Of a stretch of 17,143 nucleotides of DNA, positions 5,464-11,330 are shown in pieces. The position numbers and the translations under genes are program-made. Source of the DNA: CAYGZA01 sp964354135 (lineage in GTDB: Bacteria > Planctomycetota > Planctomycetia > Pirellulales > Thermoguttaceae). Position 1 is the first letter of the stretch. Every line of letters begins with the position of its first letter. The DNA is taken from positions 1 through 17,143 of the forward strand of contig CAYGZA010000117.1 of the NCBI GenBank assembly GCA_964354135.1, in the 5' to 3' direction. The notes under the pieces are model-generated. The model was not told where the DNA came from. It saw only the letters and a program-made list of their open reading frames with translations, and did no database searches.

Positions 5464-8400
5464 ATGGCCGCCGCGCACCGTGAGCCGAGCGCTTTGGCTT
5501 CCGTCTGGCTGACGCTCTTGTGCGTCACGGCAATCCTGGGCGGATCGTTCGTGTTCTGCGAAGCCCCCCTCCGACCCGGGGCGGAAGAAAAGGTCGCGGA
5601 GTTGCGGATCGAGGGGAACGATCGCTTCCCGGTCGAGAAGATCGTCCGCCACGTCCATACCCGGGCGGGCCGGCCCTACGATCCCGAGGTCGTCGAAGAG
5701 GACGTCCGCCGGCTGGTCCAAGCGCGAATGTTCGTCGACGTGAAGGCATCGACGCAGCAGGTCCCCGGGGGCCGGATTGTGATTTTCCGCGTCCGCGAGC
5801 GCGAGATCCTGGACCACGTCCGCTTCGTGGGATGCCAGAAGATCAAGCGGAGCGTCCTGGCCAAGGAGGTGGGGCTGAAGGTCGGCGACCCGCTGGACCG
5901 TTATGCGGTCACCGAAGGCCGCCGCAAGCTCGAGGATTACTATCGGTCCAAGGGTTTCGGCGACGCCCACGTCTCGATCTTTGAGGGGGACAAGGAGGGC
6001 GACCAGGGCGTCACCTACGTCATCAACGAGGGCCCCAAGGCCCGCCATCTCTGGACCCAATTCGTCGGCAACACCTTCTCCAGCGAGGGGCGGCTGCGGA
6101 CCCAGATCAAGTCGAAGCCCGGTTTCCTATGGCTTTTCGGCGGCGACGTGGACCGCAAGCAGATCGACGAGGACGCCAACCGCCTCACCGCCTATTACCG
6201 CTCGATGGGTTTCTTCCAGGCCCGCGTCGGCCGGGAGCTGGGCTTCAACGAGGCCCACAACTGGCTCGTGCTCACCTTCGTGATCGACGAAGGGCCCCGC
6301 TACGAGGTCCGCAACGTCTCGCTGGTGGGCAACGCCAAGTTCACCACCGAAGAACTCACCCAGGACCTCAAGCTCCGGTCCGGCAAACCCTTCCACCTCG
6401 GCGAGTTGAACGCCGACGTGGCCGCAATCCAGGACATCTACGGCGGCGACGGCTACCTCTTTGTCGACGCCAAGGCCGACACGCGCTTCCTGGAAGAGCC
6501 GGGCAAGGTCGATCTGATCTACAACATCGTCGAGGGGGAGCGCTGCCGCGTCGGCAAGATCAACGTGAAAATCGAGGGCGATTACCCCCACACGCGGATC
6601 ACCACGGTCCTGAACCGCATGTCGCTGCGGCCGGGCCAGATCGCCGACATCCGCGAGCTGCGGGCCAGCGAGAGGCGGATCAAGGCCTCGAACCTCTTCG
6701 CCGTGGACCCGGCCCGGGGCGTGGCCCCCAGGATCAGCTTCAGCAAGCCGCGCCGCCCGGACGACGACACCGAGATCGCCGAGCAGCCGCGGCGGCCGAG
6801 CGGTTACCGCGGTCAGAGTCCGGACCCCGAGGAAGGCGAGCGGGGCGATTCCGGGCAGCCCGGGAGTTGGAGCCGGCCGCTGGTGCCGGTAGACGATGCT
6901 CCGCGGCGCGAGGCGCGGCGCCCTGCCGCGGGTGCCTCCCGCACGGGTCCCTCGAACCTCCGCTGGGTCTCCCATGAGGACGCGCGGCAGCCGGCCGCGG
7001 GGACTCCGGTCCAACCGGCGTCCGCACTGGAAGTCCGCCAGCGCGAAGCTCCCGCCGAGCCGGGCGGATACGCCGGACTTGCGGCCTCCCGCACGGTTCG
7101 GCGAGAGCCCCGGTCGCCCGGAATCCCGCAAGGCTACCTCGTTGCCGATTCCCGGGAGCCGACGATCTACCGCGGCCAGAGCGGCACCTACGACCCCGGC
7201 GAAGGATACGCGGCTCCCGCGCTGACCGAGCCCCGGCCCACCGTACCGCGGCTTCAGACCCCCGGAGTCGGCCCGGACACCAGACAGCCGCTCCTGCCGG
7301 CGGGACCTCCGGCCGGTTCCCCGTCGCCGGCTTTGGCGAATCCTTTGCGTTCGGAGTACTCGGCCCGGCCCGAGGGCCGGTATCTGCCGCCCGGCCCGGT
7401 TTCCGGAAGTCAGGCGACGATCAACGACGCCACGTCCCTGTTGGGCAATCCCCCCAATGAAGAATCGCCCTTGTTCGTGCCCCTGGAGCCGCTCCTGGAA
7501 GAGGCGCCCACCGGCCGGTTCATCTTCAGCGTCGGGGTGAACTCCGACCTCGGCGTGCTCGGCTCGGTTGTCGTGGACGAGCAGAACTTCGACTGGACCC
7601 GCTGGCCCCGAAGCTGGGACGAGGTCATCAACGGGCAGGCCTTTCGCGGGAACGGCCAGCGATTCCGCGCGGAGGCCATGCCCGGCTCGCGGCTCCAGCG
7701 CTACACGGTCAACTTCACCGAGCCGTACCTGTTCGACTCCCCCCTCAGCTTCGGCCTGGGCGGCTACTTCTACGACCGCCGCTACTTCGAGTGGACCGAG
7801 CGGCACGGCGGCGGGCGGATCGCCTTCGGCTACCAGTTCCTTCCCGACCTCTCGGGCACGATCGCCTACCGGCTCGAGGACGTCGGGGTCCGCGATTCGA
7901 TCGTCCCGCGCGGCGTCGTCCCGGCAATCGACGAGGTTCTGGGCAGCTCCACCCTCCACGGCATCCGCGCGCAACTGACCCGCGACACCCGGGACAACAC
8001 GTTCCTTGCGACGGAGGGTTATCTGTTCGAGATCGGCTTCGAGCAGGTCCTGGGGACGTTCCAGTACCCCCGCGGGGACATCGACCTCCGCAAATACTTC
8101 CTGATCCGGCAGCACCCGGACGGCTCGGGCCGCCAGGTGCTGAGCCTGAGCGGGCGGATGGCGGTCACCGGGGCCGACACGCCGATCTACGACCATTACT
8201 ACGCCGGCGGGTTCACGACGATCCGCGGCTTTGAGTTTCGCGGGGCATCGCCGCGCGACCCGGCCACGCACATCACCCTCGGCGGCCACTTCAGCCTGCT
8301 GGCCTCCGCCGAGTACATGTTCCCGATCACGGCCGACGACGCCCTGCGCGGCGTGGTCTTCTGCGACACCGGCACGGTGGAGCCTTCGATCAACGACTGG

Positions 8401-8556
8401 CGGGACCGTTACCGCGTGGCCCCCGGATTCGGGCTGCGGATCATGATCCCGGCCATGGGTCCGGCGCCGATCGCCCTGGACTTTGCCTTCCCGATCTCGA
8501 AGGAGCCGGGCGACCAGAGGCAGGTCTTCAGCTTCTTCATCGGGTTCCTGCGGTAG
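5464..8556 (+). CDS. bamA: BamA/Omp85-family outer membrane protein assembly factor with long linker
   Basis: It inserts beta-barrel proteins into the outer membrane. A signal peptide with a hydrophobic core occupies residues 11-31. Five POTRA-like domains follow: about 44-112 (VAELRIEGNDRFPVEKI), 115-190, 194-278, 280-360 (VRNVSLVGNAKFTTEEL) and 362-428. Residues about 429-680 are an unusual Pro/Arg/Gly/Ser-rich low-complexity linker in which YRGQS occurs twice (Y448 and Y569). The Omp85 barrel runs from about 683 to residue 1030, carries the conserved loop motif IRGF (920-923) and ends in FFIGFLR. At 1030 aa it exceeds the usual 750-850, almost entirely because of the linker. I chose ATG 5464, with GGAAAGG shortly upstream and the signal peptide in place; ATG 5254 would add 70 unlike residues. 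TamA is the main alternative, but five POTRA domains favour BamA. Confidence 0.9.
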   Translation: MAAAHREPSALASVWLTLLCVTAILGGSFVFCEAPLRPGAEEKVAELRIEGNDRFPVEKIVRHVHTRAGRPYDPEVVEEDVRRLVQARMFVDVKASTQQVPGGRIVIFRVREREILDHVRFVGCQKIKRSVLAKEVGLKVGDPLDRYAVTEGRRKLEDYYRSKGFGDAHVSIFEGDKEGDQGVTYVINEGPKARHLWTQFVGNTFSSEGRLRTQIKSKPGFLWLFGGDVDRKQIDEDANRLTAYYRSMGFFQARVGRELGFNEAHNWLVLTFVIDEGPRYEVRNVSLVGNAKFTTEELTQDLKLRSGKPFHLGELNADVAAIQDIYGGDGYLFVDAKADTRFLEEPGKVDLIYNIVEGERCRVGKINVKIEGDYPHTRITTVLNRMSLRPGQIADIRELRASERRIKASNLFAVDPARGVAPRISFSKPRRPDDDTEIAEQPRRPSGYRGQSPDPEEGERGDSGQPGSWSRPLVPVDDAPRREARRPAAGASRTGPSNLRWVSHEDARQPAAGTPVQPASALEVRQREAPAEPGGYAGLAASRTVRREPRSPGIPQGYLVADSREPTIYRGQSGTYDPGEGYAAPALTEPRPTVPRLQTPGVGPDTRQPLLPAGPPAGSPSPALANPLRSEYSARPEGRYLPPGPVSGSQATINDATSLLGNPPNEESPLFVPLEPLLEEAPTGRFIFSVGVNSDLGVLGSVVVDEQNFDWTRWPRSWDEVINGQAFRGNGQRFRAEAMPGSRLQRYTVNFTEPYLFDSPLSFGLGGYFYDRRYFEWTERHGGGRIAFGYQFLPDLSGTIAYRLEDVGVRDSIVPRGVVPAIDEVLGSSTLHGIRAQLTRDTRDNTFLATEGYLFEIGFEQVLGTFQYPRGDIDLRKYFLIRQHPDGSGRQVLSLSGRMAVTGADTPIYDHYYAGGFTTIRGFEFRGASPRDPATHITLGGHFSLLASAEYMFPITADDALRGVVFCDTGTVEPSINDWRDRYRVAPGFGLRIMIPAMGPAPIALDFAFPISKEPGDQRQVFSFFIGFLR

Positions 8557-8581
8557 TGACCCGGCCGCGAAGGAGCCCACG

Positions 8582-8616
8582 CCCCGGCAGAGTTGCTGCG
8601 TCCCCGGCAGAGTTGC
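8582..8616. repeat. short direct repeat CCCCGGCAGAGTTGC, two copies
   Basis: Identical 15-nt units lie at 8582-8596 and 8602-8616 with a 20-nt period, in the gap between bamA and the antitoxin gene. No dyad or terminator-like T-run is associated with it. It may be a simple duplication, and no function is evident. Confidence 0.5.
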
Positions 8617-8686
8617 CCCGGCCCGCACCGCGCGGTAGGATTTGCGCAGTCAAGCGGAGTCGTCGCCTGTGCGGGAGTGCAAGATC

Positions 8687-8926
8687 ATGAGAAGAATGGT
8701 GAACGGGGTGGTTCACGGCAGGAGAATCGACCTGGCCGAGGATCCGGGCTTCGATGATGGCCAGAACGTTCATGTCACGCTGTCGGTTGTGCGTTCGCGT
8801 GAGACCTGGGGCGAGGGCATTCGCCGGTCTGCGGGTGGCTGGGCGGACTACCCTGAAATGGATGCCGTCATGGACCAAATCCAGCGCGATCGCAAACGGG
8901 ACCGGCAGTTGCCGGTGATGGAATGA
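8687..8926 (+). CDS. small antitoxin-like protein (orphan partner of a PIN toxin)
   Basis: This 79-aa protein has the layout of small planctomycete antitoxins paired with VapC/PIN RNases. It opens with a beta-hairpin (NGVVHGRRIDLAEDPGFDDG) and a strand like QNVHVTLSVV. A Gly/Arg/Trp segment (GEGIRRSAGGWADYPEMD) follows, then a charged helix that would wrap the toxin. In complete modules the antitoxin binds DNA and neutralises the toxin. I chose ATG 8687 because translation from the upstream in-frame TTG (8642) would add residues without homology-like pattern. Its stop overlaps, as ATGA, the start of a frame reading MSFLLDTN, the standard opening of a PIN toxin, which then breaks down. So the gene may be retained without a functional target. 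The family assignment is from memory of the pattern. Confidence 0.65.
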   Translation: MRRMVNGVVHGRRIDLAEDPGFDDGQNVHVTLSVVRSRETWGEGIRRSAGGWADYPEMDAVMDQIQRDRKRDRQLPVME

Positions 8927-9003
8927 GTTTCCTGTTGGACACCAACTACTTTCCATCACACACCGAAACAGCAGCGGAGATCCTGGAATGTCAAAGGGAG
9001 TGA
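8923..9003 (+). pseudogene. remnant of a VapC-type PIN-domain toxin gene
   Basis: The frame starts at ATG 8923, overlapping the antitoxin stop by four bases (ATGA), the arrangement typical of vapBC pairs. Its first eight residues, MSFLLDTN, match the N-terminal strand of PIN toxins, including the first catalytic Asp (D6). The following residues (YFPSHTETAAEIL...) bear no resemblance to a PIN domain, and a TGA ends the frame after 26 codons, against about 130 in a complete toxin. The break therefore lies near 8947, where the toxin body appears to have been replaced by the upstream region of the next gene. The remaining acidic residues of the catalytic site are missing, so no RNase can be made. 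Confidence 0.6.
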
Positions 9004-9188
9004 TTTCGCTACAGCCCAGCGAGGGGATTGTCGCGCGAATGGCCGCGACCATCTACGCCGGCTACGTCGTTGCCGGCCGGGTGGGCGATGGGCAGGAGAA
9101 GGAGTGGATCCAGCGCTCGGTCCGCGAGGCGTACTCGATGGCGCGGATCACCGATGAATCGATCCAAAGCGACAACGAGATGAGTTAG
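8988..9188 (+). CDS. small conserved-looking hypothetical protein
   Basis: This is a 66-aa soluble protein with no signal peptide. ATG 8988 is preceded by GGAG (8976-8979) at eight bases. The body contains an Ala-rich helix (VARMAATIYAGYVVAG), a charged turn, a second helix starting EWIQRSVREAYSMA and an acidic end (ITDESIQSDNEMS). I recall similar small proteins scattered in planctomycete genomes, with a helix of the AARIYAGY type followed by a WxxRSVREA helix and a terminal SDxE, but I know of no function. It starts inside the decayed toxin frame, so its leader forms the scar of that deletion. The composition and a good ribosome site make it likely real. Confidence 0.6.
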   Translation: MSKGVISLQPSEGIVARMAATIYAGYVVAGRVGDGQEKEWIQRSVREAYSMARITDESIQSDNEMS

Positions 9189-9194
9189 AGCGTC

Positions 9195-9467
9195 ATGCAC
9201 GGCACCGCGAAAACCGCGATGATTTTCGGGTTCCTTCCCGTCGGCTTGGTCCTCGTCTTGAGCATCCTGCGGCCCGGCTGAGGGAGCCCGATCGCAGCCC
9301 TTGGAGGGTTGCTCCTGGTTGCCTCGGGGCCGGTCGGCTTGACTTCGGCGATCGTCGGGCTTGTCAAGGGGGCGTCGCCCATGTGGGCCCTTATCGTCGG
9401 CGGCGTGGTCTCCTCGATCTGGGTCTTGTGGTTTGTGCTCGGGATGGCGATTCAAATCTGCGGCTGA
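9195..9467 (+). pseudogene. small membrane protein gene interrupted by an in-frame TGA
   Basis: From ATG 9195 the frame codes for a basic start and a first hydrophobic segment (MIFGFLPVGLVLVLSIL). It then meets TGA at 9279-9281. The same frame continues without another stop to TGA 9465-9467 with two further membrane segments (about ALGGLLLVASGPVGLTSAIV and WALIVGGVVSSIWVLWFVLG). Read through, it would be a 90-residue three-helix membrane protein starting seven bases after the preceding stop. The continuity of the hydrophobic pattern across the TGA suggests a nonsense mutation (CGA to TGA is one transition) or a sequencing error. No selenocysteine context is evident. I recognise no family. Confidence 0.45.
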
Positions 9468-9473
9468 ACGGCG

Positions 9474-9533
9474 GCCAGAGGCGAGAGTTGAGAGACGCTA
9501 GACGAGAGGCGAGCGGCGACGGGACAAGAGGCA
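9474..9533. repeat. purine-rich GAGAGGCGAG-type low-complexity spacer
   Basis: This short stretch between the broken membrane gene and the DUF6485-like gene is dominated by degenerate repeats of AGAGGCGAGAG and GAGACGCTAGACGAGAGGCGAG. It looks like decayed heptad-type intergenic repeat of the sort also seen at 51-247 and 5059-5246. No promoter or terminator is recognised in it. Confidence 0.4.
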
Positions 9534-9572
9534 TGAGTGAATCGGGCCTTGGACAACGAGTCGGAGATCGCT

Positions 9573-9776
9573 ATGGAGTGCAAGAAGACCGAGAACCTGG
9601 CCGGCTGCACGTGCAGTTATGAGCCGTGTCCGCGCAAAGGGACGTGCTGCGAGTGTGTGCGCTATCATCTTCGGAGCCGGCAGTTGCCGGGCTGCTGTTT
9701 CCCGCCCGAGGCCGAGCGGGCCTACGACCGCTCGTTCGCCCATTTCGCCCGGCTCGTGGCGGCCGGGAAGGCGTAG
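9573..9776 (+). CDS. cysteine-rich small protein, DUF6485-like
   Basis: The 67-aa protein carries nine cysteines within its first 42 residues (C3, C12, C14, C19, C25, C26, C28, C41, C42). They are arranged as CTCxxxxC and CCxC clusters followed by YH and PGCCFPPEAERAYDRS. This agrees with my memory of the DUF6485 family, small proteins of unknown function that probably bind a metal or an Fe-S cluster. ATG 9573 has GGAG (9562-9565) at seven bases; an upstream in-frame GTG at 9537 would add 12 residues and lacks a site. There is no signal peptide, so it is cytoplasmic. Metal binding is inferred only from the cysteine spacing. Confidence 0.75.
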   Translation: MECKKTENLAGCTCSYEPCPRKGTCCECVRYHLRSRQLPGCCFPPEAERAYDRSFAHFARLVAAGKA

Positions 9777-9843
9777 CGCGCCGCCGTGAATACGCGAAAC
9801 CGTGGTTGGCCGGCCGCTTGGACAAGGCGTTTCGGAGGGGGCC

Positions 9844-10905
9844 GTGCAGTACGAGCTCCGCACGATCTTCGTGGTTTTCCTCTTCGTCGCCTCTTCGGTG
9901 GGGGCGTTCGGGCCCGCGGGACTCGTCCTCGCTGCGTGGCTGCTTGCCCTGCTTTTGGGAATCCGTTGGTCGCGCATCACCAACAGATTGCTTGGGTGTG
10001 TCGTCGCCTGGATCTTGTTCTTTCTGATTACGGTCGCCCTCCTGTTGCCCGCGGTTCAGACCGCCCAGGAGGCAGCCCGGCGCGCGCAGTGCTCCAACAA
10101 CTTGAGACAGATCGCGCTTGCATTGCACCTGTACCACGACCAGTACCGCTGTTTTCCTCCTGCCTACGTTTGCGACAAGAACGGAAAACCGATGCACAGT
10201 TGGCGGGTGCTAATCCTGCCCTATCTGGAAAACGACGCGCTATACAAGCAGTACGATTTCAGCGAGCCCTGGGACGGACCCAAGAACCGCCTCTTGGCGG
10301 AGAAGATGTCGCCGATGTACTGCTGCCCCAGCGCGGATCGGAGGCGCGACAACCGGCCGCCCATGACCAGTTACGTGGTGGTAACGGGACCCGGAACCCT
10401 GTGGCCGGGAACCGAATCGCGCCGCCTTGCCGACTGCCGCGACGGCACCGCCAACACGCTCCTGGTGGCGGAGGTGGCCGACTCCGACATCCACTGGATG
10501 GAGCCGCGCGACCCGAGCCTGCCCGGAGTCCTGCGGCCGGACGGCACCGCCTACAAGCTCCCCTCGAACCACGGGGTGGAAGACGGCTACTTCGTAGTCG
10601 AGAACGTGGAAGGCGGGGGTAACGTGGTCTTGGCCGACGCCAGCGTCCGCTATCTCCCGGCGCCGCTGAACGCAGAATGCCTCGCAGCGCTTGCCGCGGA
10701 CGGCGACGGCAAGACCGCGGAATTCATTGGTCGCATGGTCGTGCTCGCTACCAGCACCTCGCGCCACGTCCACTGGGGCCACGTGGTCGGCTTGAGCCTC
10801 TTTGTGCTGTCGTTCCTCGTGCTCCTCTGGAAAGCGGCGTTTGCCCGAGTCGAGAAGAGGGCCGTGGAGGCCCCTGAACAAGGGTCGGGCGATATCCCCG
10901 GATGA
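9844..10905 (+). CDS. membrane-anchored DUF1559-type (pilin-like) protein
   Basis: This 353-aa protein belongs to the large planctomycete DUF1559 group. Its key block LLPAVQTAQEAARRAQCSNNLRQIALALHLYH (residues 68-98, read in overlapping parts) has the arrangement of the pilin-like helix and first conserved segment. Downstream are FPPAY, a PYLEN segment, a CCPSAD motif and the late GGGNVVLADASVRYL-type motif. It lacks the usual prepilin cleavage site and N-terminal GFTLVELL stretch. Instead it begins with two hydrophobic helices (about 5-22 and 24-40), then a third (about 51-68) leading into the block, and it has another membrane segment near 313-334. GTG 9844 is chosen for GGAGG at 9834-9838. 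The family's function is not established; surface or pseudopilin-like roles are inferred. Confidence 0.85.
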   Translation: MQYELRTIFVVFLFVASSVGAFGPAGLVLAAWLLALLLGIRWSRITNRLLGCVVAWILFFLITVALLLPAVQTAQEAARRAQCSNNLRQIALALHLYHDQYRCFPPAYVCDKNGKPMHSWRVLILPYLENDALYKQYDFSEPWDGPKNRLLAEKMSPMYCCPSADRRRDNRPPMTSYVVVTGPGTLWPGTESRRLADCRDGTANTLLVAEVADSDIHWMEPRDPSLPGVLRPDGTAYKLPSNHGVEDGYFVVENVEGGGNVVLADASVRYLPAPLNAECLAALAADGDGKTAEFIGRMVVLATSTSRHVHWGHVVGLSLFVLSFLVLLWKAAFARVEKRAVEAPEQGSGDIPG

Positions 10906-10926
10906 GCAGAACGCGCAGATCCGTCC

Positions 10927-11060
10927 ATCCGTAGGTTATGCTTCAGCATATCCGGGCCGGGAGAAGAGGGTTCTTGTCCTATTATCCCGAGTCTCTTGCT
11001 GAGCGAACGGGATTATGGTTGCCGGCTCGGCTACGTTATGCTGAAGCATAACCTACGGAT
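10927..11060. repeat. element bounded by a perfect 24-bp inverted repeat
   Basis: Positions 10927-10950 are the exact reverse complement of 11037-11060. The repeat contains the inner palindrome GTTATGCTGAAGCATAAC (11036-11053) and the motif CCTACGGAT. Both arms are followed by TCCGGGC. Together with the tandem array that follows, it fills the 425-bp stretch 10906-11330, where I see no gene. It may end transcription of the convergent genes on either side, but no T-run is present. Confidence 0.75.
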
Positions 11061-11065
11061 TCCGG

Positions 11066-11156
11066 GCGTGCGTGCAAGCACGCACCCTACGGCTCTGCTC
11101 TGGCGTGCGTGCAAGCACGCACCCTACGGCTCTGCTCTGGCGTGCGTGCAAGCACG
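11066..11156. repeat. 37-bp tandem repeat with palindromic core, cut by the gap
   Basis: Three copies begin at 11066, 11103 and 11140 with exactly 37-bp spacing; the third runs into the N gap. Each copy holds the palindrome GTGCGTGCAAGCACGCAC followed by CCTACGGCTCTGCTCTGG. The copies are identical where visible. They are head-to-tail without unique spacers, so this is not a CRISPR array. The array probably caused the assembly break, and its true copy number is unknown. Confidence 0.85.
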
Positions 11157-11256
11157 NNNNNNNNNNNNNNNNNNNNNNNNNNNNNNNNNNNNNNNNNNNN
11201 NNNNNNNNNNNNNNNNNNNNNNNNNNNNNNNNNNNNNNNNNNNNNNNNNNNNNNNN
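11157..11256. other. assembly gap (100 N)
   Basis: There are exactly 100 N, a conventional length for a gap of unknown size. Just after it, CACTCTACGGC occurs twice (11257-11267 and 11275-11285). These are diverged forms of the CACCCTACGGC part of the 37-bp unit, so the repeat field continues across the gap. Unknown sequence, possibly including genes, may be missing here. Confidence 0.95.
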
Positions 11257-11330
11257 CACTCTACGGCCAGAACGCACTCTACGGCTCGCGTTTCATGGAG
11301 GTTTTTCACCCCAATTCAGGCCCGCACCCT

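Noticed and set aside
6127..8628. An 833-codon open frame on the minus strand opposite bamA
   Set aside because: It is a GC-driven antisense frame. The plus strand encodes a coherent Omp85 protein with signal peptide, POTRA domains and barrel, while the antisense product has no domain pattern.
9195..9467. A selenocysteine codon at TGA 9279
   Set aside because: The residue would sit between membrane segments in a protein with no redox motif, and I see no convincing SECIS-like hairpin directly after the TGA.
11066..11156. A possible CRISPR array
   Set aside because: The 37-bp units follow each other directly with no unique spacers, and no cas genes are present in the window.
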